Source: Methylaequor sp045563055
Lineage (GTDB): Bacteria > Pseudomonadota > Alphaproteobacteria > Methylaequorales > Methylaequoraceae
Reading direction: 5' to 3'
Assembly (NCBI GenBank): GCA_045563055.1
Contig: JBJKUR010000002.1
Location: 1 to 21,114, forward strand
DNA: 21,114 bases
Part shown: positions 1 to 8,218 of the stretch, in pieces
Position numbering within the stretch: position 1 is the first letter of the stretch
Layout of the letters: every line of letters begins with the position of its first letter
Position numbers and translations under genes: made by a program
Notes under the pieces: generated by a model
The model's input: the letters and a program-made list of their open reading frames with translations, nothing else
The model's database searches: none
What the model was told of the DNA's origin: nothing

Positions 1-420
1 CATACCCTCAGGTTCTACACCAACTGGTATGTCATCAATAATCATTTTTTCATTCATATCAACCACAGTAACCATTGCATCGTCCTCATTTGCAATGTAC
101 AGGATGCTACCATCTGGAGACAGGATAAATAGTTCTGGATCAGGACCGGATGGGAGATAGTATTTAAGTTTTAATGTTTTGGCATCCCTTACTTCAACTC
201 TATCATCGTCTGAAGCACAAATTAAAACATTTTTTCCATCTTTGGACATGATAATACCTCTAGGCCTTTGACCAACATCGACGGTTTTAATTAGCTTTTT
301 CTTTTTTACATCTATGATGCTAACTGTGTTATCTTTTTCGTTTGTAATGTATGCAAGAGAACCAAAAGACTTTTCATGAGCTAACATAAAAGTTACAAAC
401 ATTAGTAAAAATAATTTCAT
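1..420 (-). CDS. PQQ-associated YVTN beta-propeller protein (partial, N-terminal 140 residues)
   Basis: The minus-strand frame opens with ATG at 420 and runs without a stop off the left edge, so only the first 140 residues are present. Residues 1-20 form a short hydrophobic signal peptide (MKLFLLMFVTFMLA...), which implies export. After it come repeats of about 42 residues, each with a beta-strand of the type AYITNEKDNTVSIIDV or LYIANEDDAMVTVVDM followed by a glycine/proline turn (VGQRPRG, SGPDPE, VGVEPEG) and SKDGK or SPDGS. This is the YVTN beta-propeller pattern. The gene 21 bases upstream encodes the PQQ-alcohol-dehydrogenase-associated ABC binding protein, so this is most likely the family called 'PQQ-dependent catabolism-associated beta-propeller protein'. 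That family is found near PQQ alcohol dehydrogenases; its biochemical role is not known. The family call is an inference from repeat type plus context. Confidence 0.8.
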   Translation of the reverse strand, partial: MKLFLLMFVTFMLAHEKSFGSLAYITNEKDNTVSIIDVKKKKLIKTVDVGQRPRGIIMSKDGKNVLICASDDDRVEVRDAKTLKLKYYLPSGPDPELFILSPDGSILYIANEDDAMVTVVDMNEKMIIDDIPVGVEPEGM

Positions 421-441
421 ATAGTTAATCTATTAAATTAT

Positions 442-1710
442 TTAAAATTTACAAGTAGATTCCGGCTTATCCTTTCCCATAGTATCCAATTCACTAAATG
501 GGTGTATATATCCTTCCTGCGGTGAAACTGAAACCATAGATCTTGGAGCAGCTAACAAAATAGGTTGTCTCAGCTGACCATTCCAATTTCTAAATGATAC
601 CTTTACACCCTTATACGCTCCGAGACCAAAATTCTTTCCGAGAAGATATTCCTTTACCATCTCTATGTCATTATTATTAATTCTTGTAATTGATTCTCCA
701 ATTGCCCTAACGGCTGTCCACGATTGATAATCTACTTCCGTCATCCACCTCCCACTCTCTCTTCTGAAGCGATTTTGTATCTGGGTTGCTCCCCATTGTT
801 CATGAGTTCTATGCCATGAAGTTGGTTTTAAACCTTGAGTACCGGCTATTGGTCTAGGGTCCCATGTTCTATATGTAAGATACTCACCAAACTCACCCTT
901 CTCATCAGAAACCACTAAAACATCATACTTCACACCCTTTGTAAAGATAGGAACTTCTTTTCCTGCCGTTCTTCTCAAGTCAGCTGAAAAGTCCCATGTT
1001 CTTTGCTCCTTAATTTTAATATTAAATTTTTGAGCTGAATATTTTAATGCCTCAGCAAAACTTTTGTCGTTTTTATCAGGGCCGACTACTAAAAACCATT
1101 TGTTCCACCTTTTCTTAACAAAATATTGAGTCAAAGCATCAGCAAGCATTGAATAACTGGGTGGTGTATGAAACATGTTTCTAAAACAATTTTCATTTCT
1201 TAACATATCACTCTTAGACCTTACGTTAATGACAATTGTTTTTTGAAATTCTTCTAATTTTGAAAGTTGAATCAGTTCACTTTCTTTCAAATCAACAACA
1301 AAAAACTTTTTTCCATTATTTACTAAGTTTTTGAATTCAGTTTTAATGTCCTCATCTAAACCCACTCTATGAAAACTTGCCTTATAATCATGACCAACGA
1401 ACCTCCCAGTAGTCAAATTATCCTCAATTGCCAATTTGACACCATAAAAACCCTCATCCTCTAGTACTGGATCAAGATTAGAAAGTACTGGTGGAACTTT
1501 CCTTTCTTTGGAAAAAAAAACTATGTCTGTTTTTAACTTGATATCTACCTTAAAACTTATCTTTTTTCTTTTAGCTCTTTCAAGTTTTCTTTTTCTATCA
1601 GCCTCTTTTCTCTCTTCGAGCTGCTGAATAGAAAGCTCTCTAGACTCAATAGAATTGAAGCTAAGATTAAAAAGAAAAAGTATAATTAAAAAAAATATCT
1701 TTATAGTCAT
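442..1710 (-). CDS. PQQ-dependent alcohol dehydrogenase system, ABC-type periplasmic substrate-binding protein
   Basis: The product has 422 residues. Residues 1-23 are a signal peptide (MTIKIFFLIILFLF...), followed by a highly charged Lys/Arg/Glu helix (about 28-50) and then a periplasmic-binding-protein fold of the branched-chain amino acid type. The C-terminal half contains the stretch GTQGLKPTSWHRTHEQWGAT followed by QNRFRRESGRWM and DYQSWTAVRAIGE, which I recognise from the family 'ABC transporter substrate-binding protein, PQQ-dependent alcohol dehydrogenase system'. Proteins of this family are encoded beside PQQ alcohol or methanol dehydrogenases and beta-propeller proteins, usually without a dedicated permease, so a role as an accessory or ligand-sensing protein is likely but unproven. 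The beta-propeller gene follows after 21 bases, and a shared transcript is probable. The dehydrogenase itself would lie left of the window. It diverges from metZ with only 47 bases between the starts. No clear Shine-Dalgarno sequence is visible. Confidence 0.85.
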   Translation of the reverse strand: MTIKIFFLIILFLFNLSFNSIESRELSIQQLEERKEADRKRKLERAKRKKISFKVDIKLKTDIVFFSKERKVPPVLSNLDPVLEDEGFYGVKLAIEDNLTTGRFVGHDYKASFHRVGLDEDIKTEFKNLVNNGKKFFVVDLKESELIQLSKLEEFQKTIVINVRSKSDMLRNENCFRNMFHTPPSYSMLADALTQYFVKKRWNKWFLVVGPDKNDKSFAEALKYSAQKFNIKIKEQRTWDFSADLRRTAGKEVPIFTKGVKYDVLVVSDEKGEFGEYLTYRTWDPRPIAGTQGLKPTSWHRTHEQWGATQIQNRFRRESGRWMTEVDYQSWTAVRAIGESITRINNNDIEMVKEYLLGKNFGLGAYKGVKVSFRNWNGQLRQPILLAAPRSMVSVSPQEGYIHPFSELDTMGKDKPESTCKF

Positions 1711-1757
1711 AATTTTTATTTATATAAAATAATCTTAGATATGTTAATCAAAATTTT

Positions 1758-2954
1758 ATGAAAAAAAAAACATCTACAATTCTCGTCAAAGAAGGATTTA
1801 AACGTACAAAGTTTTCTGAAACTAGTGAACCTATTTTTCTTACATCTGGATTCACATATAATACCGCCGAAGAAGCTGAAAAAGCATTTAAGGAAGAGGA
1901 AAAAAGATTTATATACTCAAGATACGGAAATCCAACAGTGGAGGTTTTCGAGGAGAGACTAGCTGAATTAGAGGGAGCAGAGAAATGCTGGGCAACTTCG
2001 TCTGGAATGTCAGCACTATTCACAATTCTCATGTCATATCTTAAAAAAGGCGATAGAGTAGTTTCTGGCAGAGCACTTTTTGGAAGCTGCAACTATATAT
2101 TAACTAATATACTACCACAATTCGGAATTGATGTTGAGCTAATTGATGGTAAAGATTTAAATAAATGGGAAAGTGCTCTTAAAAAAAAAACTAAAATAGT
2201 ATTTTTTGAAACTCCTTCAAACCCGTGTTTGGAAATAATTGATATAGCAAAAGTATCTGAACTTGCTCATAAGCAAGGTGCAATCGTTGTTGTTGATAAT
2301 GTATTTGCAACACCTATACTTCAAAAACCTTTGAATTTTAATGCGGATGTTGTTATGTACTCAGCAACTAAACATATCGATGGTCACGGAAGAGTCATTG
2401 GTGGGGCAATTCTAGGTAAAAGAAATTTTTGTAAAAAATATATAAAACCTTTTATAAGAAATACTGGACCGTCACTAAGCCCGTTCAATGCTTGGGTGTT
2501 ATTAAAAGGTTTGGAAACACTTGAATTAAGAGTAAATAAGCAGGTTGCTACTAGTAAAAAAATAGTTAATTATCTTGAAAAAAATAAATATGTAAAAGAA
2601 ATTTTTTATCCTCATTATAAGAAAAACTCTCAACTAAGATTAGCCAAGAAACAAATGACTGATGGTGGCAATATTTTGTCTTTCGAGATTAAAGCTGATA
2701 AAAGTAAATCAAAAAAGAGAGCATTTTCTTTCTTAAACAACCTTAAAATAATTAATATTTCAAATAATCTTGGTGATAATAAATCTTTAATTACCCACCC
2801 TTACACAACAACTCACCATAGATTATCCGAAAAAGAAAAAAGAAGTTTACGTATAACAAAAAATTTGATTAGACTGTCAATAGGACTTGAAGATTGTGAT
2901 GATCTAATTACAGATATTGATACTTCATTGAAAAAAGTATTCAGAGGAAAATAA
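1758..2954 (+). CDS. metZ: O-succinylhomoserine sulfhydrylase
   Basis: This 398-residue protein is a PLP enzyme of the Cys/Met metabolism (trans-sulfuration) family. It makes homocysteine directly from O-succinylhomoserine and sulfide in methionine synthesis. Visible signatures are YSRYGNPT (53-60), ATSSGMSA (79-86), ETPSNP (151-156), D180 for the pyridine nitrogen, and YSATKHIDGHGRVIGG (201-216) with the PLP lysine at K205. The HIDGHGRV-type loop and the downstream RNTGPSLSPFNAW segment favour MetZ over MetB or MetY. The start is ATG followed directly by ten A; there is no Shine-Dalgarno sequence and only 47 bp to the divergent gene. apaG follows after 2 bases and then trkH, suggesting one operon. 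The metZ-apaG pairing is common in Alphaproteobacteria. There is no room for a SAM riboswitch upstream. A second A10 tract lies at 2181-2190 in frame. Confidence 0.93.
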   Translation: MKKKTSTILVKEGFKRTKFSETSEPIFLTSGFTYNTAEEAEKAFKEEEKRFIYSRYGNPTVEVFEERLAELEGAEKCWATSSGMSALFTILMSYLKKGDRVVSGRALFGSCNYILTNILPQFGIDVELIDGKDLNKWESALKKKTKIVFFETPSNPCLEIIDIAKVSELAHKQGAIVVVDNVFATPILQKPLNFNADVVMYSATKHIDGHGRVIGGAILGKRNFCKKYIKPFIRNTGPSLSPFNAWVLLKGLETLELRVNKQVATSKKIVNYLEKNKYVKEIFYPHYKKNSQLRLAKKQMTDGGNILSFEIKADKSKSKKRAFSFLNNLKIINISNNLGDNKSLITHPYTTTHHRLSEKEKRSLRITKNLIRLSIGLEDCDDLITDIDTSLKKVFRGK

Positions 2955-2956
2955 AT

Positions 2957-3340
2957 ATGAAAAATAAAAAAGTATTAGTGAATGTTGAACCTACTTATTT
3001 AGAGGAACATTCGGACCCCTATGAGGATTCATATTTATGGGCATACAAAGTTAAAATTAAAAATAATAGTGATGAAACAATCAAACTTATAAGTAGACAT
3101 TGGAAAATTTTTGATTCAAATGGAAGTTTTAGAGAAGTTCGGGGTAAAGGTGTTGTTGGAGAACAACCAATACTTGAACCAGGAGAAGAGTTTGAGTACA
3201 CGAGTGGCACACCACTCAAAACAACCTCTGGATTAATGCATGGTAGCTATTTGATGCAAAACTTTGATGGCGAGGAATTTGAAGTTAAAATACCCCCATT
3301 CTCTTTAGATATCCCAGATACCAATAATAGACTTAATTAA
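2957..3340 (+). CDS. apaG: ApaG domain protein (DUF525)
   Basis: The product has 127 residues, the usual size for ApaG. It is a single beta-sandwich domain: a first strand VNVEPTYLEE (8-17), the core strand YLWAYKVKIKNNSDETIKL (26-44), the RHWKIFD segment (47-53), the family's GxGxxG loop as GKGVVG (63-68), EQPILEPGEEFEYTSGTPL (69-87), and a C-terminal GSYLMQNFDGEEFEVKIPPF stretch (96-115). ApaG proteins have been linked to Co2+ resistance and Mg2+ efflux in enterobacteria, but the biochemical function is not established. The start codon lies 2 bases after the metZ stop. An AGAGGA sequence within the last metZ codons, about 8 bases before the ATG, can act as ribosome binding site, so translation is probably coupled to metZ. 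Confidence 0.93.
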   Translation: MKNKKVLVNVEPTYLEEHSDPYEDSYLWAYKVKIKNNSDETIKLISRHWKIFDSNGSFREVRGKGVVGEQPILEPGEEFEYTSGTPLKTTSGLMHGSYLMQNFDGEEFEVKIPPFSLDIPDTNNRLN

Positions 3341-3342
3341 TA

Positions 3343-4790
3343 ATGCTTAAATTAAAGTCCTCTCTATTTGTTATTGGAAACTTACTAGTTTTTTACTCTA
3401 TATATTCATTTATACCCGGCATCATTGATTATTATGACGGTGGTACAGATTGGGTTGTTTTCTTTGTGATTTCAATCGTTTGTTTGTTTACTGGTCTTAA
3501 CGTCTCTTTTGTCTTTAAAAAAAAAATCACGATGTAGAAATTTTAACAGCTTTTCTTTTAACATTGATTTCTTGGGTACTGCTTGCCTTAATAAGCTGTA
3601 TTCCTTTTTATCTTGGAACCACTAACCTGTCTTTTTTTAATGCTTTTTTTGAATCAATGTCAGGACTTACAACAACAGGCGCAACGGTTATAGAAAATCT
3701 AGATAATACTTCCAGGTCATTATTAATTTGGAGGGCAATGCTTCAATGGCTTGGTGGGGTAGGAATAATCGTAATAGCTATAGCCCTTTTTCCAATATTA
3801 AAGATTGGTGGGATGCAGCTTTTTCAATCAGAATTTAGCTCTAAAGAAGAAAAGGTTCTACCAAGAACAAAGAATATTGCTGCGGGAATTGGAGTGATTT
3901 ATATATTATTAACTGTGCTCTGCTCATTTTTACTCTACCTTACGGGTCTAGGCATTTTTGATAGCATTGCTCATGGTATGACAATAATTGCTACCGGTGG
4001 ATTCTCAACTAAGGATATGTCAATAGGATATTTTGATTCCATTTATACTGAAATAGTTACAATGTTTTTCATGATTATAGCCTCACTTCCATTTATATAT
4101 TTATTTCAAGCAATGAAAGGTAAATTTTCAGATCTCCTCAAAAGCTCACAAGTTCAATTTTTTTTATTAATTATTCTTATTTCAACTGTTATCGTTGCAT
4201 TCTGGTTAAGAAGATATTACGAAGTTGACTTTTTACAGGCTTTTAGAATATCTGCCTTTGCAACCGTCTCTATCTCAACGGGAAGTGGCTTTAGTACTTA
4301 TGATTTTAGTATTTGGGGCTCATTCACTACTCTTTTATTTCTTTTTTTAATGCTCATAGGGGGGTGTTCGGGATCTTCAAGTTGTGGTCTTAAAATTTTT
4401 AGGATTCAGATTTTACTCAAGTCATCGTTAACTCTAGTAAAAAAAATAATTCAACCAAGAGGAGTTTTTCTCCCTAGCTATAACTCTAGAGAAATAGGAG
4501 AAGAAATTCTCACCTCTGTAACAGGTTACTTTTTTTTATACATATTTATATTTGGTTTGCTTTCATTGTTAATAGCATTTGATGGACAAGATATATTAAC
4601 ATCACTTTCAGGAGCTGCAGCTACACTTGCTAATGTAGGACCGGGACTTAATGATGCCATCGGACCAAGTGGAAACTACTCAACAATCTCAGACATTACA
4701 AAAATTTTTATGTGTTTGGGAATGTTAATTGGAAGGTTGGAGCTTTTTCCAATATTAATTCTGTTATCACCTCAATTATGGAGGGGTTAA
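3343..4790 (+). CDS. trkH: TrkH-family K+ transporter subunit, frame broken at an A10 tract
   Basis: The gene is read in two frames. The first (3343-3537) gives 64 residues ending soon after ten A at 3517-3526. The second is open from within the same tract to the stop at 4790. With one extra A the reading becomes VFKKKNHDVEILTAFLLTLI and gives a single protein of 482 residues, close to the 483 of E. coli TrkH. In this composite all four pore-loop filters are present: TTTGA (about 110-114), ATGGFST (217-223), STGSGFST (312-319) and NVGPG (431-435). The C-terminus ends normally in SPQLWRG. TrkH is the membrane-spanning K+ channel-like subunit of the Trk system and normally works with the cytosolic protein TrkA, which is not in the window. 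The gene starts 2 bases after apaG. Because everything but the A tract is conserved, I read this as a functional gene rescued by slippage, or as a one-base sequence error, rather than an old pseudogene. Confidence 0.85.
3517..3526 (+). other. A10 homopolymer at the trkH frame break (possible slippage site)
   Basis: Ten consecutive A follow GTCTTT. As read, the codons are AAA AAA AAA ATC ACG ATG TAG, a stop three codons after the tract. With an eleventh A they become AAA AAA AAA AAT CAC GAT GTA GAA, which joins the conserved downstream TrkH frame. RNA polymerase slippage at poly(A) runs that restores frames is known from A+T-rich endosymbiont genomes. Confidence 0.6.
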
Positions 4791-4794
4791 AATC

Positions 4795-5697
4795 TTAACT
4801 ATTTGATAAACACCAAAGCAATATAGATTGATGGGTGTAAAGTCTGTTCTCTGCTTCATTCCAAACTAAAGAATTTTCCCCATCAATTATTTCATTTGTA
4901 ATCTCACAGCCACGATGAGCCGGCAGGCAGTGCAGAACAGATGTTTTTTTCATTGTTTTTTCTAATAATTTTGAATTTATCTGAAAATTTTTAAACTTTT
5001 TAATTCTTTTAGGATCTTCACTCATTCCCATAGATACCCAAGTGTCAGTTATAATAACATCTGCACCTTTCACTGCCTCAGTAGGTTCATCAAAAAGTTT
5101 AATTTTATTGTTGTCAAATTCTCTTAGTATTGTTTTATTTGGAAAACAACCAGCTGGACATGAAATGTTTAGCTGGAAATTGTAATGCTTCGTTGTATGT
5201 ATCCAAGAATTACATACATTATTACCATCCCCTATCCAACAAATTTTAAGATTTTCAATTCTTTTGAATTTTTCTTCTAGAGTTACTATATCAGCAAGTA
5301 TTTGACATGGATGGCTTTGCTCAGTCAATCCATTAATAATTGGAACGGACGAGTTTTCGCTTATACCATATAAGCTCTTTTCATTTTTTCCTCTATACAT
5401 AATTATATCAACATAACTCGATAAAACCTTTACAGTATCATTTAATGACTCTCCTCTTCCTAATTGACTGTCATTTTGGTCGAGTACTACAACATCTCCT
5501 CCAAGCTGCTTCATACCAACTTCAAAGGAAACTCTTGTTCGTGTTGACGGTTTCTCAAAAATCATTCCTAATATTTTTTTTTTTTTAAGTTTTTTTTCTC
5601 CATATTTTTTTTTCAGCTCATGACTATCTTTTACGATTTTGAATATATCGGAACTTTTTAACTGGTTTATATTTAAGAAGTGATTAAGATGTTTCAT
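4795..5697 (-). CDS. argF: Ornithine carbamoyltransferase
   Basis: The product has 300 residues and catalyses carbamoyl phosphate plus ornithine to citrulline in arginine synthesis. The carbamoyl-phosphate site is STRTR (51-55) in EKPSTRTRVSFEVGMKQLGG. HPCQ is at 129-132. The ornithine-side motifs DTWVSMG (218-224) and HCLPAHRG (256-263) separate it from aspartate carbamoyltransferase. It is the last gene of a minus-strand run, permease-argD-argF, and begins 2 bases after the argD stop. No Shine-Dalgarno sequence is visible, so coupling to argD is likely. It converges on trkH with only 4 bases between stop codons. In many Alphaproteobacteria argD-argF is followed by hslO; no hslO gene is present here. 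Confidence 0.96.
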   Translation of the reverse strand: MKHLNHFLNINQLKSSDIFKIVKDSHELKKKYGEKKLKKKKILGMIFEKPSTRTRVSFEVGMKQLGGDVVVLDQNDSQLGRGESLNDTVKVLSSYVDIIMYRGKNEKSLYGISENSSVPIINGLTEQSHPCQILADIVTLEEKFKRIENLKICWIGDGNNVCNSWIHTTKHYNFQLNISCPAGCFPNKTILREFDNNKIKLFDEPTEAVKGADVIITDTWVSMGMSEDPKRIKKFKNFQINSKLLEKTMKKTSVLHCLPAHRGCEITNEIIDGENSLVWNEAENRLYTHQSILLWCLSNS

Positions 5698-5699
5698 TT

Positions 5700-6863
5700 C
5701 TATAATTTCAATAAGGCTTTTAATATTTTATCAATTGCTTCATCAACATGACTTTTTTGAAGAATAAGCGGTGGAAGTAGTCTTATGACATTATCGGATG
5801 CTTTAACTGTTAATAGTTTTTCTGATCTCATTTTCTCAATTATCAAGTCATTTTTTATTTTGGACTTTATTCCTAACATTAAACCTTGACCTCTAATTTC
5901 TAATATAAAATCTTTATACTTTGCAAGAACCTCACTCTCTAAAAGATCTTTAAGATACTTACCTGTGCTTTGAACATGATCTAGAAAATCTTTTTTTAAC
6001 ACATGGTCTAAGACTACATTAGCTACCGACATAGCAAGCGGGTTACCCCCGAATGTTGAGCCATGAGTACCCATACCCATGCAAGATGTAACTTTTTTGT
6101 TTAGCAAGCATGCTCCAATTGGAAAGCCACCACCAATACCTTTAGCAATTGGCACAATATCAGGTTCAATATCGGACCATTCAAAGGCAAAAAATTTCCC
6201 AGTTCTCCCCACACCACATTGAACTTCATCAAGAATTAATAAGGTATCATTCTCATCACAAATTTTACGCAATCCATTCAGACAGTCTAGCGGTATAACT
6301 TTTATTCCACCTTCACCGAGGATTGTTTCAACCATAATTGCTGCAGTATTTTTATCAACGGCATTTTTAAGAGCATCATGATCACCGAATGGAATATTTA
6401 TAAAACCCTCAACTTTTGGACCAAAACCCTCTATATGGGTTTTGTTATTTGCAGCATATAAAGATGCTAATGTTCTTCCGTGAAACGCTCCTTGAAATGT
6501 TATTATTTTATTTTTATTTTTTTTTCCTTTATCAAAAAAGTATTTTCTAGCTACTTTTATACTGGTTTCTGTTGCTTCAGCTCCAGAATTACAAAAAAAC
6601 ACAGAGCTTGCAAAAGAATTTTTTACTATCTTTTCAGCGACTACATTTTGTTTCTCTATTTTAAAAAGATTTGAACAATGCCAAATCTTATCCGCTTGAT
6701 CTTTTAATGCTTGTATTAGGGCAGGATGGCTATAACCTAAACTAAGAACGCCTATCCCACTTGTAAAATCAAGATATCTTGTTCCATCTTCAGAATAAAC
6801 ATAAACTCCATCTCCATGATCAATTTCAAGATCGATAGGATTATAAACTTTTAAAACACTCAT
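5700..6863 (-). CDS. argD: Acetylornithine aminotransferase
   Basis: This is a class III PLP aminotransferase of 387 residues that makes N-acetylornithine from N-acetylglutamate semialdehyde and may also act in lysine synthesis. Motifs seen are the N-terminal DGTRYLDFTSGIGVLSLGYSHP segment (26-47, given with slight family variation), CNSGAEATE (91-99), FQGAFHGRT (123-131), LDEVQCGVGRTGKF (211-224) with D212 contacting the pyridine nitrogen, and IAKGIGGGFPIGA (239-251) with K241 as the PLP lysine. Its length and the GIGGGFPIGA form fit ArgD rather than GabT. Its start lies 3 bases beyond the stop of the upstream permease, and an AAAGG sequence spanning the permease end gives a ribosome binding site about 8-9 bases before the ATG. 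argF follows after 2 bases. Confidence 0.95.
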   Translation of the reverse strand: MSVLKVYNPIDLEIDHGDGVYVYSEDGTRYLDFTSGIGVLSLGYSHPALIQALKDQADKIWHCSNLFKIEKQNVVAEKIVKNSFASSVFFCNSGAEATETSIKVARKYFFDKGKKNKNKIITFQGAFHGRTLASLYAANNKTHIEGFGPKVEGFINIPFGDHDALKNAVDKNTAAIMVETILGEGGIKVIPLDCLNGLRKICDENDTLLILDEVQCGVGRTGKFFAFEWSDIEPDIVPIAKGIGGGFPIGACLLNKKVTSCMGMGTHGSTFGGNPLAMSVANVVLDHVLKKDFLDHVQSTGKYLKDLLESEVLAKYKDFILEIRGQGLMLGIKSKIKNDLIIEKMRSEKLLTVKASDNVIRLLPPLILQKSHVDEAIDKILKALLKL

Positions 6864-6866
6864 TGA

Positions 6867-7655
6867 TTAACCTTTCAGTCCATAACCTTTATTAAATATT
6901 TTAATTGTTAATAACAAGAAAAAAATATTACTTACCGCCAGAAAGACTATGCCAATATAAATCTGACTATCATGTTGACCTAAAAAACCATACCTAAAAC
7001 CATCAATAATGTAAAAGAAAGGGTTCCACGTTGCCAAAAACTTCCAAAATTCAGGTAGCCTATCAATACTATAAAAAGTTCCAGATAAAAATGTTAAAGG
7101 AATAATAATAAAGTTTGTTACAGATGCCATATGATCAAACTTTTTTGCCCATATACCACACATTATTCCAAATAAAGAAAGAAGACATGATGAACCAATA
7201 GCAAAATAAGTAATTATAAATAAATTATATATCTTGATATCAACAACAGTGAATATTGATATCGCAACAAATAGACCTACTAAAAGTCCCCTAGTTATTC
7301 CTCCTAGCACATAAGAAAATGTTAATTCATACTCGGACATTGGTGGCATCAATATATCAACAATATTCCCCTGCACCTTAGAAATCAGGATGGAAGAGGA
7401 TGTATTTGCAAAGGCATTTTGCATAATTGCCATACAAATTAGTCCTGGAGCTAAAAACTCTGAAAAGTTATAGTTTTCTGTATTTAAATAACTTCTATCA
7501 ATGGATAATGTAAATATTAAATAGAATAATAATGTTGTAACAGCAGGTGCTAAAATAGTTTGTGCAAAAACATTGAAAAATCTTCTTACCTCTTTGGTAT
7601 ATAACGTAAAAAAACCGACCCAATTAAATCCCTGAAAGTTTTTAATATTATACAT
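6867..7655 (-). CDS. ABC-2 type transporter permease (YadH-like)
   Basis: The product is a 262-residue inner-membrane protein with about six hydrophobic segments and no nucleotide-binding domain. It carries the ABC-2 permease pattern: an N-terminal amphipathic KEVRRFFNVFAQTILAPAVT stretch before the first membrane helix, an APGLICMAIMQNAF segment, the cytosolic ILMPPMSEYE coupling-helix region, PLTFLSGTFYSIDRLPEFWK, and the typical NPFFYIIDGFRYGFLG near the C-terminus. It is closest in character to the YadH permease subgroup; the transported substrate is unknown. The partner ATPase, usually encoded just upstream in this subgroup, is absent, since the next gene upstream diverges. It may pair with an ATPase encoded elsewhere. 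It heads the run permease-argD-argF with 3-base spacing. Confidence 0.85.
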   Translation of the reverse strand: MYNIKNFQGFNWVGFFTLYTKEVRRFFNVFAQTILAPAVTTLLFYLIFTLSIDRSYLNTENYNFSEFLAPGLICMAIMQNAFANTSSSILISKVQGNIVDILMPPMSEYELTFSYVLGGITRGLLVGLFVAISIFTVVDIKIYNLFIITYFAIGSSCLLSLFGIMCGIWAKKFDHMASVTNFIIIPLTFLSGTFYSIDRLPEFWKFLATWNPFFYIIDGFRYGFLGQHDSQIYIGIVFLAVSNIFFLLLTIKIFNKGYGLKG

Positions 7656-7693
7656 TTCAAATTACCTATAACTCATATAGATTTTAAGTGTTT

Positions 7694-8218
7694 ATGAAAA
7701 TTCCTAATTACATAAAAAAGTATGCAGATTTTTATTTGTCCAAATACTCTGTCACTAAAAAAAAATTTGAGGATATATTAAAAAAAAAATTATCAAAAGA
7801 TCTTTTTCAAAAAAAGATACAGCAAGAAGAATATGATACATATTCAAAAAAAATTAGTAATTCTATTGATTACTATGAGAACCTTGGTTTATTTAATGAA
7901 GAAATTTTAATTAAAAACAAAATAGATAACTATGTTTCAAGAGGTTTTTCATATAGAAAGATTAATTTTCTTTTAATACAGAATAAATTTTCAAAAGATC
8001 TCATTGAAAAAGAAATTAAAAAAATTAAAGATGACTTAGAATTAAAGAAAACGATTATAATGAAATTCATTGAAAAAAAATTAAAGTCATCAAGATACAA
8101 AAAATTAAATCTTTCAAAAACCGAGTACATGAATAAGTTAATACAGGAACTTGTACAAAATGGCTTTGATTATGATGATTCAAGGAGTATCCTAAATCAA
8201 TATTTTTGTGATGAATAG
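7694..8218 (+). CDS. recX: RecX-like regulatory protein
   Basis: The product has about 174 residues and is rich in Lys, Ile and Asn. The pattern resembles RecX, a modulator that binds RecA filaments. An N-terminal helix pair IKKYADFYLSKYSVTKKKFE matches the RecX opening 'A..yLs.r..S..el...L'. The middle IDYYENLGLFNEE...NYVSRGFSYRKINFLLIQNKFS corresponds to 'v..l...g.lnD..fa...v..r..kG...i...L...Gi'. A third repeat follows in the C-terminal third. Sequence divergence from model RecX is large, so the name rests on pattern and length. I prefer ATG at 7694; an in-frame GTG at 7688 adds two residues. The spacer to the divergent permease is only about 38 bp. The mscS-like gene begins inside the last codons of this gene, so the two are probably co-translated. 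recA is not in the window. Confidence 0.7.
   Translation: MKIPNYIKKYADFYLSKYSVTKKKFEDILKKKLSKDLFQKKIQQEEYDTYSKKISNSIDYYENLGLFNEEILIKNKIDNYVSRGFSYRKINFLLIQNKFSKDLIEKEIKKIKDDLELKKTIIMKFIEKKLKSSRYKKLNLSKTEYMNKLIQELVQNGFDYDDSRSILNQYFCDE

Noticed and set aside
1711..1757. SAM riboswitch upstream of metZ
   Set aside because: The spacer to the divergent gene is only 47 bases, nearly pure A/T, with no pairing pattern of SAM-II or related riboswitches.
3343..3537. Separate 64-residue small membrane protein
   Set aside because: It matches the N-terminal part of TrkH, and the continuation is present in the neighbouring frame directly after the A10 tract.
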